Of a stretch of 64,000 bases of DNA, positions 23,228 to 34,989 are shown one piece after another. The notes beneath the pieces are model-generated. The model ran no database searches, was not told the origin of the DNA, and was given only the letters and a program-made list of their open reading frames with translations. The stretch's first letter is position 1. The number at the start of each line of letters is the position of its first letter. This DNA comes from Lithospermum erythrorhizon (Eukaryota; Streptophyta; Magnoliopsida; Boraginales; Boraginaceae): assembly GCA_019722365.1 (NCBI GenBank), contig JADFUC010001253.1, forward strand, positions 1-64,000, read 5' to 3'. The position numbers and the translations under genes are program-made.

Positions 23228-26200
23228 TCAGACATTTTCTTGTGCTTGATGATGGGGAACTTCACCTTGATGATCCAACGGCATATATTGTGCCATAATA
23301 GCTCGAATCTCGGAGTCCATGTAACTCTGTTAACCAGTTGGTGTCATAATTCAAGCATGAATATAACTGATTTAGAAATGTAATGAAGACCAGAAAGAAC
23401 AAACATAAAAGTGGAGTAAAATAAATTGTTCGGTATAAGTATAACCAATGTAATAACACCTGACTATGAAGAAAACTCGCCACCGCGAAAACATCCATAT
23501 GAATGAATTCTACTATTTTATTATTTGTGGAGGAGAAAACATGAAAATAAAATCAAGAACAGGAGAACAGCACAATATATCCTACAAAATTTTAGACTGG
23601 GTGGACTTCAAACAATAGCAATCCAGTTTCTTGTCTATTAACTACCACCTCACTGATATACTTTATAACCAATTAGATGTTGAATAAGTTAGATAAACAA
23701 TAACAAGCCTCAATGATATTCTCCCCTCAAGGGGGTAGGACTTAGGGGGTGATTGTACGCAACCTTACCCTGTGATAACAAGGAAACTATTTCCAAGATG
23801 ACTAAAGATGAATTGCAAAGACTACCAACTACATCACAATAGCTAAGAAGCGTATGCAGTGTAATGACACATTTTGATTTATCCCTTATAGCTAAGAGCT
23901 AGAGAATATAGAATTTCTTAATCCATAAGACATGGAAATCAATAAATTACATATTGTCTTCGAAATTACGTAACTTAATAGGGAACAAAGATGTACCCGG
24001 ATTCTGTACTTGTAGACAGCATATGCTCCAAATCCAGCAGCTGTTAAACCTATCATGATCACCCAGATAACGCCCCAACCGTTGTTTGTCTTGACATACT
24101 TGCCTAAAAATTCACACATACAACATGAGGAAGAATGGTTAGTTGAGATGGACATTTACAGATGGTATGGTACAAAGAAACTTGACAATAATAGGGTACA
24201 TCATATACACCAAATTTAGCATTTAATAAGCTAGTTAGGACCAGCCGGTGATTTTCATACCCACCTATACAAGTATCATGTTCCTGCATGTAAAGTAAGT
24301 TGCCACTGCATGAACACTCAAAGCTACCCCATGTGTTCTTGCATTTGCATTGAGGACATTGACATGCCAGCCTCTCCTTGCACTCATTAATATCTAAAAC
24401 ACATCGAAAATGGCTGTCTTAATGATATAGACCAAGTCAATAAAGATCTAAAATTTCATATTAAAATTAATATCATGGTTAGATGAAGGAAATTAGCATA
24501 TGAAGTATCTCGATACCTTCACAGGTTTCAACTCCATCCCCTCTGAATCCAGGAGGACAGACACAGCCATTAGTACGATCGTCCTGAAAAACAAAGATGT
24601 AACTCATGTATTTGTTATTTACAGTTTTACACAACTGAAGAGTTATATACAAGATAAATACTGTGAACAACCATAGACGGTGATCAAAAAGAGGTATACG
24701 ATAGCCAGGTGGCTTAACAATTCATGAAAGCTACGGTTCAACCCTTACAATACAAGCCGAAAATGTCTTGCCATTTCTGGATTCCGTCCAACAGCCTCCA
24801 TTGTTTACTCCACATCGTAATGCTCCAACAGCTGACAAATAAAACGTTAAATATAAACCACTTAAGAAGAAAGAAAGAGCAAAGGAGAATATAAAATATA
24901 AATAAACTCGATTTGTTATGCAAAGGTTGGCTGCAGTCATAGGTAAACACATAAGTAAACACATGGTAAACTATACACTTATTACTATATTAAATTTCTT
25001 TGATAAGTACCTTCACAGTGAGTATAACCATCACCGAGAAACTGAAGTCCCTGTACAACCGGGCACTGGCAAACTCTCCCACGGAAAGTATCCTGTTAAA
25101 CAATTTCAATTTACATCAATATGTCATTATGCAAAAGGAAAATTGAAATCCTGGTAGTATTAACAAATCGAGATCAGAAATGGGATTGAGTGATTGACAG
25201 GCGTCTACGTCTATAACAGACAAGTACCTTGCAGGCAGTTAAGTTAGAAGATTTATCCTGCCAACATCCTCCATTGTTGTCCAAGCACTGATTCGTTTCA
25301 ATATCTGAAAAAGGGAACAAATGCTACATGAATATACCACCACCAGATTAACCCATATAGTACAATTAACCCATAATCAAAGACCCTTGAGTCAACATCT
25401 AGTATTTTAGCTTTCTTCCCCTAATAATTTCAAAACATGCGCCCCCGGGCTCATGCTGGATAAGTCATAGACATATTTACTCAGATATTAGTATACGATT
25501 ATGATTGGAGTATTACTTTTTACTTTTTGTTTCATTTTTCACACATTTCTCCAATTTACCCTTTTTTGCTTATCTCTCTCACTCAAAATTCGAAGATGTG
25601 TTTAGCAAATAACTGTAAAAAAAATAAATAAAAGATAGACAAATTTGACCAACATGAGGGACTTATATAAAGTCAGAAAGAGTATGGGAGTTTTTAAGAT
25701 ATAACTTATATGATTGTGTTGCAGGATTTCTCATTAATCTTAAAAGGGTACATTTAGCATAAATAAAATTGTGACAATGCCTCTGGTAATTGAAAAGATT
25801 TACATCTTTAAAAGAAAATGTGTTTCTACTGCCACAAGACAGATTCTCATTTCTCAGGTAATTTACCTGAGCTTAAACAAACAGCTGGTTCTGTCGTCTC
25901 TTCGAAACCTGAACATATGGCCTTGAGAACTGCTGCTTTACCCATTTTTCCTGAAATCAAGATATGGATATTTTGCTATGGTCACTGACACATGCTAATG
26001 GTTTAATTTTCCATTTTCACAAGTGGTGAGAGATTTCTCTCTATGATTTCAAACTCTTGTACCTCTATATTGCCTGTTATTCACAATAAGGGTTGGCAAG
26101 ATGGTCACATCCCCTCGAGTACCCTTGCCAATCTGCAATAAGCAGCCAGGAAAAATTTAAAATCAGCTGAAGAAAATCAACTCGATTGAAATGGAGGTCG

Positions 26201-28902
26201 AGTGCAGTATGGCATGAGCGGTTAAACCTGTGCTTCCTGTTCAGCTTTCAGAACAGGATTGACAACATCGGCCTCAATATCTCCAATGCATTTGTCGATC
26301 TTCTTAAGATCCATGCCTGCATGTTTGTGTTACACAGAACATAACTTTAAGGTTGCTGATTGAGCACGTAAAATAGAACATTGATTCTGTGCCTCTGTGG
26401 TATCATTAATACTCATCTTACTACATTAATGGATTACATGAACAAGTACGGGTTCACACAGTGAGATTTTCTGAAGTCTCAAATACCAGTGTACCATAAC
26501 CTTTTAAACCTCAATCAACACATCACAGCACTACTATGATCCACATTTGTGGTGAAATTTGACTCAATGTGGATGCTGACGTTCTATTTCAGAGGCCATT
26601 GATGGAGTACGAGACCGGGGAATTAAACAAAGAAATGGTAAACTATATACTAGATGGCAGCAGAGATAATAAATTACTATAAGTATCAGATCTACGAGTA
26701 AAGTCATGGTCCAAAAAACTTACAATGAAGGCCTATAAGGGATACCTCTATTAAGAGAAAAGAATACAGTCTAGGGCTTCAGTCAGAACAAGTAAAACTT
26801 GGCTAGCATAGTCAGACACAGACAACCTGCTCGATGATTCTAGATTTAACTATCTAGCACATAATAATGCACCCTGCTTCGTTAATTTATTATAAGAATG
26901 TGTTGCTAAATGACCTTTTGAGTATCATATGCTAGAGTGCTAGACTTGTCACAAGATCTTAGATACGGACATGCAATGAAGAAAACAGAAAGAAAGTAGT
27001 GAATCAAACAAAACCTACCAAGTGACTTGATCACTTGATCTGCACACTTTTTATTATACTTCTTTTCTTTCATCGGACAGCGGATTGAAAAATCTGTAAC
27101 ATAGTCCCACCAGAGCCAAGGCTTTCCAGTTTCATTTGCTACCTTAAAGAAGCAAGCTTGTCGTAAATTCTGCACTACAACATCCTTTCCGCTGTATCCC
27201 CTATTGAAATCATGTTCAGGGTCTGGTGCGCAATACCTCCCATTGTTGATGCACTGAGACGTGCACTGTTTGCTCAAAATAAATGCCTCTGGACAATACC
27301 AAGTTATGTAATGTGGTGAAAAATGAGTGTAACCTTTCCGTTCAAGTATCTGAGCTATTCCTTTGAAATTCTTGACAAAATCAATCTGGCTATCGCACTT
27401 GGGTCCGCACTCATCATTGCTATTTGTCCAGAACTCATACTCAACACGTTCATCAGGGTGCGGAAGAGCCTCCCTCCAGTCCAGATTTATGTTGACCATC
27501 TCCCCTTTGGCTAATGCTTTCTTGATGTCATCCCCGAGAATTCTGCTGATGAGGGCTGATGGAACAGTGATGTTTTGCAGGTACTCTGGTGTCGCATCTT
27601 GTTCTTCCGGAGCATCCATTGTAATAAGAGGCTCAACTCTGTCATCTGCAACAAGGATCGCGGCTGCTCCAGCATTTTGAGCATTCCATGCCTTCAGTGT
27701 GAAGTAACAATCTATTGGATCATTCTTCAAGATTAGCACCTCCTTATTGTAGATAAAAAGCAGTAATTTAACATATTGATTTTCAATTCTATAGTCCGGC
27801 CATCAAATTACGAGCAATCAATCATTATTACTACAAACATCCTGGTTCCGAGAGTAATGACCACCCTAGATAAAATCATATAAAACAAGCTCTCTATGGG
27901 ACTACAACGACCTGTTCCATAGTTAGCAGCAGCCAGCATGCATACTATAACAGTTTCTAGATAACAACTCATATGACTGTGAATAGTGAGACCATAACGA
28001 GAAAATAAGAAAAGCACAGCTCAACACCTTCACCACCGTCTAGATCCTCTAATATAATATTTGTGAAACTTAATGTTACACTCCGTTAAGATAGATTTTC
28101 TTTTAAAAATAAATAATAAAAGCGTCGCGATCTTGCGGAGAGTATGAAGTGTGTCATGCAAATTCAACAATGAATAGTTAAATACTTGAATTTTGTAGAA
28201 ACAATTAAGCAGTCGGATACGTCACTAGTCCGATTTAGGAGTTTAACCAATTCTTTATGCATCATGCTTAAAAGCACAAATACATTATTTTTTCCTCCAT
28301 TTTTTAGTTTCAACAATTTTTTTTAAAAATAAATCTTTTTTGTTCAAAACACTATGAATAACTTAATCTTGTTCAGATTTAAACCAACTTAATCTTGTTT
28401 AAAGATTCATAAGCATGAGGCTCATCTCTTCTGACACATTTGACACTCTATATTATTACTACTTTCTGTTAAAATCATATTTTATCTCACACTTTAGTGT
28501 AACAGTCAATCTAGACTCCAATTTAACCACAATTTTGTTCCTAATAAAACAGATACAAGAAAAACATGCAACAAATCACATTAATCGAGAACCAAAGAAT
28601 CTACCTCCACGATCAGCAAGAAGAAAGATAGGCATTCCACCTGCATGGTTTGAGGTTAGATCAATACTAAAACTCTTGCATGCCTTTTCATTAAACTTTG
28701 GATACATAACCGTACCAACCATTGTTCCTCCATATTGAGGAATACCAAAATTCCCTATTGCACATTCATAAACACCACTCAAAGATAATGGTGATGTTAT
28801 TTTCAAGTTGTTCTTCTCCACCACAAATCTACCCAAACAACATCCATGCAAAACAAACCAAACCAACAACACTAAATAACACACCATATTATTTTCCCTC
28901 AT
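23228..28902 (-). CDS. VSR: Vacuolar sorting receptor (BP-80/VSR family)
   Basis: Twelve exons, 5' to 3': 28605-28902, 27019-27711, 26228-26316, 26063-26132, 25867-25950, 25228-25304, 25011-25092, 24749-24831, 24517-24583, 24265-24393, 23997-24103 and 23228-23326. Phases all agree and give 625 residues, the usual VSR length. Residues 1-24 are a signal peptide. [15 protein letters not shown] opens the mature protein. The protease-associated domain spans residues ~50-165 ([36 protein letters not shown]). A Cys-rich luminal region follows, then EGF repeats ~412-555 ([23 protein letters not shown]). One membrane helix ([21 protein letters not shown]) leads to a cytosolic tail with the YMPL adaptor motif at 607-610. 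The family binds NPIR-type signals on vacuolar cargo and cycles between trans-Golgi and prevacuolar compartments. The start at 28902 was chosen because the upstream in-frame ATG at 28926 would put a charged MVLLFVKK leader before the signal peptide. Confidence 0.95.
23705..23938 (+). mobile_element. SINE copy (Au-like) in the last VSR intron
   Basis: Blocks shared with 61795-62045: GTACGCAACCTTACCC, GTGATAACAAGGAAACTATT, AAGATGAATTGCAAAGACTA, CTACATCACAATAGCTAAGA and ACATGGAAAT. The head TACGCA(G/A)CCTTACCCC is the best-known part of this plant SINE type. It lies antisense to VSR, between exons 11 and 12. Confidence 0.7.
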
Positions 28903-31290
28903 TTTTTTAACAAATAAAAGTACCATTATGACTTCTTTACATGAGCATACTCATCATGATCACTTGTTTATAGAGTACTGGATATATAATGTTGAGTGTT
29001 GTGTGCTAAGTTTTTTCTTCCAAAATGAAAAATATAATAGAGTGGTGTTTTATGATAAATCCGAGAATTGTTTTCATTAAGTTGAAGTGTTATATTATTA
29101 ATGGGTTTATTTACATGTGAAAAAATATTAATCTGAACAGAATGAGATAAATAAGGTGATGATTTGAGATGGTTTTGAATTTGTTGTATTTGAAAAAGTA
29201 ATAAGAGTCGTATAAGCCGTAGGTGAAGAATTTGAAGCAGTTTTTAAGATCTAAACTGCCACTTTTCTAGGCGCTAATAACTAATAATCGTCGTTTTTAA
29301 GGTACTCTCCATTTATTTCAACATGCTTTGCTTTTTGTTTTTTGTTTTTTATTGTGTAATTTGAAGTTGGTTTCTACTACTTGATATGATATTATATAAT
29401 ACTCCGTATAATATAATTTGTTATATAATGTTACATGTTTTATTTTACATTAAAACAATGAATAATTTATAAAAAATTACAAGATTTATGTGAAATCATA
29501 AGAGAATGTTAGCATAGTTTGATAAGAGTGTATTAAGTTTATTTCTACGTATATATTAGTCGGGAGGCAGATATGGGGCGATGTCAGCTTTAACGCTCTT
29601 CATAGCGTATCACTCATAGGCGAGATTGCTGCCCGCTTTAATTTGTATCGAGGTACCTCTAAATCATGCATGGTGCATTTCCCCGATCTGTGGGTAGAGA
29701 TGCATGAAGGATTCTATACAAAAGCAATTGAGGGAAGTAGTCGAGAGAACTTATATATTAATCTTTAAAACCATGATGGACGTGTCGGCACAATAAGTTG
29801 ACATAGAAATATGCAATATGATTCATTGACTAGACAAAAAAAAATTTCATCTAGATTATTCATTTGTTACTAAATCGGTTTTTTTCCTTCAAGTTTATCA
29901 GATGATTAGTTTACTAACATTTTTAATAGGGTTAATGGTATTTGATGATGATCATGTTTAACGTTCAGCAATTCTGATTATAAATGTTTCAAAATGACGT
30001 TGAATAACACGTATTTCCAGTATTTAATTAAATTCGATCAAATGGATAATAAAGTTTGAGCTTTTTGGAATGACTAATAGAGGTAAAGCGCTCCGGCACT
30101 TCGTTTGTCTTGTTGTTTCGATTTAATAAATTTTGAGGCAAAATGTTATCGCGTCAAAAATTAATCTCGTCAGGTATTTTTTTGAAATTAATCATCTAAA
30201 TCGAGTATTTATCCCAAAGGTACAATAAAATTGAAAATTATCTCGAGTGAATGTTGAATAATTTTACCTATCGACTTGTCGAAAATTATTTAAGCTTGTT
30301 TGTGAATTAAAGGTGAGGCGAAACTTTGAAGCATGTGTGATCGAGATGATTAACGTCGTAAAACATGTATGATCGATGTGCCCATTAAGGCGCCACCAGC
30401 AGATCGTGTTGATGCGTTTGAAAAGCGATTGTTCATTATGAACTTAATGAATTAGGCTTTCAAAATTTTAAGCAAATCTATGTGTTAAATAATATTGGGT
30501 AAAATTACTATCAACTAATATTATTAACATATATGTTTTACTCAGCACTAGCATTGTGATTGCCAACAACAAAAGAGCATATATTCGATTAGGGTATGCG
30601 ATCTAAAGCACTCATTTTCCAAAATCTTTTATTAATGCTACTCTTTGAAACATACAAAAAAAACTTTCCGCAAAGAGCTATAACTTTTTGGGAGGAATAA
30701 TGGCCGTTATTATTGTGATTTTTACTTTGGCACCAATCTTTATTTTTTATTTTCGATAATCTAAGTTTTAGATTTGTTAATCTAACATTTTTATCTACGA
30801 GTTTAAAGTAGTTTTTTTAGTCTATGTGGCTAATAATTGTTCTTGATTATCTTCTCGATTAATAGTTCTTTCTAGTCACGACTTATTCGCCAGCGTGGAT
30901 ATATCTTTTCTAGATGAAGATGTATATCGTGAAATTACGTTTGAGCTTGGAAGCGACGATGTTGCTATTTGAATATTTGTATATAATTTATGCTTTGTTA
31001 ATTTTCTTTTGGTAAGACCATCGTGTAACGATTACATCGTATTTTAAATCGATTAGTTATCTTTTTTGAGGGAATTACTTATGTTCAAGTAATGTAAGTA
31101 TCCAAAAAGCTATTCGGTTATCATGAAAGTAATTCTACGGTTTATGGATGAATATTAATACGTCGTTTGATTGAAAAATAAAACCAATTACCGCCTTTCA
31201 AGAAACTAAAAAGTTAGGTAAAAATATTATCTTTTTAATTGTCGTTTACACATTTAATTGATAAGTTATGAGAGTTTTAATAGGAATTAT
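28903..31290. other. Intergenic, upstream of VSR
   Basis: AT-rich. The first ~150 bases should hold the VSR promoter; on the minus strand CTATAAAC (about 28967-28975) and TATATATCC (about 28980-28990) are TATA-like candidates. A more GC-balanced patch at 29560-29740 shows no recognisable protein. No other gene was seen. Confidence 0.4.
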
Positions 31291-31859
31291 TCTTGACCAA
31301 GTATTAAATGTCCCCATACATATGTCTGTATATTATATATTATTAATTTGTCTTCGTTCCATCGATATGATTTTCTAAATGTATGTCGTTTACATTTGGG
31401 TTCGAGTTAAAAATAGCAATTATAAATAAATCGAAACCGAGTTTCTCTGAATAATAAAACAATAATATACTAGTGCGTATCTTTCCTTGGGACATGACGA
31501 AATATATTTGAGAGGCTACGAATAATCAGCGTAGATTGTCTACAGAAAAAGTGACTTTGATAATATGAGCAAGCCTACAATGAGGCTTTCTTTAAAACCA
31601 CTTAAAGATAAGCGAGGGAAGAAATGGAAGAAAATCAAAGCGGGATTCTTTCTCTGCAATTTAAATGCAAATAGAAAGGGAGAGAATTTTTCATGACTTT
31701 TTACCGAAGATGAGAAGAAAAACAATGAATGAGCAAACTTCTGCGTCAACAGACCCGTTTATATGGAAACCTGACCTGAAATTTTAGGCATGAAGTGATG
31801 TGGGACAAAAACTACCTGCATCCTTTTTTTCTCCAGCATTATAGCTTGAGACTCTAAAG

Positions 31860-32293
31860 GTGAGATTCACAAATTAAATTTCGCCCCCAGCGTTTCCATA
31901 TAGTTCATTTTAAATCTCGGATGTTATAATCGTATTATAGTTCGATTTTGTTGTTGTGTGGGCTTTCTTAGATCGATAAACCAATATGATATATTAATTT
32001 ATGTTAACGAACATCGAATTAATATATAGATTAAATGAAATTTCATAGCCCAATGCAACCACAATATGGGTTACCTAATATGTCGATTGTCAAATGATAA
32101 AACGCCTCATCTGACTTTATAAACTACGTGTAATAATCGGTTGTCACCGTCTAATTGTTGATGGGCATATATTTGTGAAGATCTACTATATCGTATTTTA
32201 GCGCTCGAATTTGTCACAGGGCGATTATTTATAAAGTGATTACTTACCATCGGTCATCGACCACGATCCTAAGTATCACGATTTTTCAACAGT
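31860..32293 (-). repeat. LTR portion of the minus-strand copia element
   Basis: In reverse orientation it matches the solo LTR at 6175-7175. Shared blocks include GACATATTAGG, AATCTATATATTAAT, TTAACATAAATTAATATAT, CACAACAACA..ATCGAACTATAAT and TATGGAAACGCTGGG-like sequence. The TG end on the minus strand is at about 32293. The low-coordinate end is too diverged to place; it may reach ~31300. Confidence 0.65.
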
Positions 32294-33149
32294 GTTATGG
32301 TAAGATTTGTACACTTTGAACTCTTGCAATGTACTTTTTCTTAGTTGTATGAAGTGATGTGAAGTCTCGATCTAGCAGAGGTTGGTCGGCTCATCCTTTT
32401 TCAGTTCTCGAAGGCGAGAAAATCCCTAAGCAGAATTATATTAGGTTATGCAATTCCATCTTGTGTCACAATTTCCACGTGAAACACCTTAGTATACAGA
32501 ACTTCGAGTCTTTATAATCCTCTTGTTACGAAAGGCGTTTGGAAACGGGTTAGTACATTACTCACCGTAAAATGAAATCCAGGCCAACTCGGGTCAGAAT
32601 CGTCATTTAACATAAGTTACATGAGAAACTTCTTAGGACCATGATATACAATCTTGGGATTACCATGGCGATTGATATCCAGTCATCGCGATTGAAACCA
32701 TTCGCGCGTATACCTACTGTGATTAACTAAATTAAGGAGAGTTCTCCGCCGATCCCAGAAGCGTGATGAAAATACAACACATAATAATCGATGGTGTTTG
32801 ATGTCAATAGTGAATTACCAGATTGGGGACTATGATATCGTTGTCTTACATTAGTGAAGCGGGTTTATTTGAGTCCTTAACTCCAAAGAAGTCTCTAGAA
32901 AACTTTATATTACAAATGAAACTTTATATCATTATCTTGGAAGCGATCGTCTGGCGTTATGTACATATGTATTGATCATAGATAAAAAAACAAATGATAT
33001 ATATATTGAATTTTGGAAACTTGAAATTCAGCGTTACCAATTATTTATGACATATATATAAAGAAAAAGTAGCTCCAGCTAAGACTAACACAGTCAGCGT
33101 GTCCTTAAGACCGATTACTATACATGTACTATCGTGAAATTTTACCCCA

Positions 33150-33545
33150 GGAGGTAGTGGTTTAGTTAAAGGTCTGCTTCACATTATCATCGGTCGAACA
33201 TACGTATTCTAACATCTCTCCTCTATCGGTTATCTCCAGAATAAGATGATACTTTCTGAGTACATGCTTGAATTTGTGATGTAATCTTAGTTCACTGAAA
33301 GCAGGCTATTACTCGGTGTTATTATCTTTATAACTCTCTTGGTCCTTGATGTTAGGTACTACTCGAGTTCTTCCTTTGAATTTCTTTGATCAAGCCAGCT
33401 AAGCCGCGAGGCAAATTTGTAATGTGCTGGAAACATGTTGTTGAGTCGACTTCTGATTTTGCCACTCTCTGCTGATGGCTACGCCGCGTTCGGGGTAAAA
33501 TACATAATCAGTTGTAAATATCCATGCTTTTAAATAGAAAGTTAT
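33150..33545 (-). pseudogene. Copia RNase H, C-terminal half
   Basis: The minus strand encodes TDYVFYPERGVAISREWQNQ (usual SGYVFTLNGGAVSWRS), then KFKHVLRKYHLI and EITDRGEM, then a degraded NVADPLTKPL end. These are the last blocks of copia RNase H. The N-terminal half continues only at 34990, beyond the inserted LTR. Confidence 0.7.
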
Positions 33546-33559
33546 ATTATTATTATTAT

Positions 33560-34985
33560 TTTGTCTGTTATTTTGGTCCAAAATTGATGCACAAGTATAC
33601 TCCGTATTTGATAAGCCCATTATGATTTCTTGGTGAATTGGGTTATGTACTTGGGATTTATTAAGAGAATATTACCCTAACTATTTTAGTATAAATAAGA
33701 GTCCTCTACATTATTACGGATGGTACACAAAAAGAAATAAAGAATGAGTACGAGAGTGGCGACACGAATAAGTCCTTCAATTCGAGACCTATGGGTGAGT
33801 TTACCGATATTGAAGTTGACGATGCCGACGAACAGGTTAGATAACTAAGTGATCCTCAACTTACTCTCGTTATTTTCATACTATTACAGTATATATGAAA
33901 ACATTATTTTGAAAGCCTTTATTATAATATTATTATGAAAATGGGATCGGCTGAATGTGTTATTAATAAATGTGATATCTAGAGATACTTTTGTGTTCAT
34001 TCATATCATGGTGATTGTATGGTGTCTATGTGATGGGTTAAATGCGTGATCGATGGGGAAATTATAGAATTGTGAATGATAATTGGAACTATGAATTGGC
34101 GGTACGGCCACCGTAACGGGATATAATATTCATCATCGTACCGTGACGGGATATAATATTCATATCTGGCCTACCAATGGATCTAATAGTCGTATACATG
34201 CCTTTCGGCGGGATATAATGGTGTTTTGGCCTACTCCGTGGGATATAATGGTGGTAATAAAACCACCAAATGCAGGGATATAATGGTATGTATGGCCTCG
34301 ACGGGATATAATAGTCGTGCCGTACATGTGAGGATATAATGGTCGTATCACAGCCCTCGATCGATGAGTCGTACTAGTCATGTCTATCTAAGAAGTATGT
34401 TCTTATTGAGGTTAAATCTGATGATAGTTGTGGACATTTATGTCTCAGTCTTACCAGCGTACCCATGTTGATTATTATATGACATATTTGAGGGAATCGT
34501 TATGTAATTTACGAAACCTCTGTTATCGATTTACATTGTGTTGGTTCATTGATTGAGAAAAGTATTTATAAATTATATTTAGATATATGTAAAGATAGAT
34601 TTTGAAACTTAGCAGATTTTGAAACTTCGTTCATCCCTTATTTTAGAGGGTAATAAGTTGCTTATTGAGCTATTTATAGTTGACCCCCTTCTTCTCCCCA
34701 TTTCAGATATAATGAAGCTTGTGAAGATGTTTGTTTGTCCGTTACTTATCTGAAATATATGTACTTATGTGATTGATTTAGAGGAGTGTTTAGTCAAGAT
34801 AGATTTGAATTTACACTTTAGAGTGCCCAATGGGTAGGTATTTTTTATGGAGCTATTTAGGAAGTTATAATAAAGGATTTTGTGATAGTTTTCCCAAGCC
34901 TTCCGAATTGAGTAAAATTTCAGCATGAGAACAGTTACGTGGCGTGTGACATTAGAGCAGTTTGAGACGGGGTGTTCTGAATTAA
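33560..34985 (+). mobile_element. Gypsy-type solo LTR inserted into copia RNase H
   Basis: The segment interrupts RNase H between a TDVD block (34990 side) and the YVF block (33545 side). It holds LTR-like features in plus orientation: TATAAATAAGAG at about 33690, a ~30-bp tandem array, a TAAGTTGCTTATTGAG block near 34650, and an end reading CATTAGAGCAGTTTGAGACG followed by GGGGTGTT, as in Gypsy LTR ends. No gag-pol lies inside, so it is a solo LTR. Exact ends and target duplication were not resolved. Confidence 0.55.
34116..34345 (+). repeat. ~30-bp tandem array with GGGATATAATGG core
   Basis: Eight copies of a (G)GGAT(A/C)TAAT core occur at about 34118, 34148, 34178, 34210, 34240, 34275, 34303 and 34331. 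Spacing is 28-35 bases. The sequence between cores is variable but tends to contain GGCC and GTCGTA-like pieces. It lies in the U3-like part of the inserted LTR. Confidence 0.85.
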
Positions 34986-34989
34986 ACGA

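Noticed and set aside
27363..27680. 105-codon plus-strand open frame
   Set aside because: Antisense shadow of VSR exon 2, which encodes the conserved protease-associated and Cys-rich region on the other strand.
28903..28926. Upstream in-frame ATG for the VSR gene
   Set aside because: Starting there would add MVLLFVKK before MRENN and its signal peptide; the downstream ATG gives a typical signal sequence, though use of the first ATG cannot be excluded from sequence alone.
34116..34345. Regularly spaced repeats resembling a CRISPR array
   Set aside because: The conserved core is only ~12 bases with imperfect spacing, it lies inside a plant LTR, and no cas-like gene exists; it is a minisatellite.
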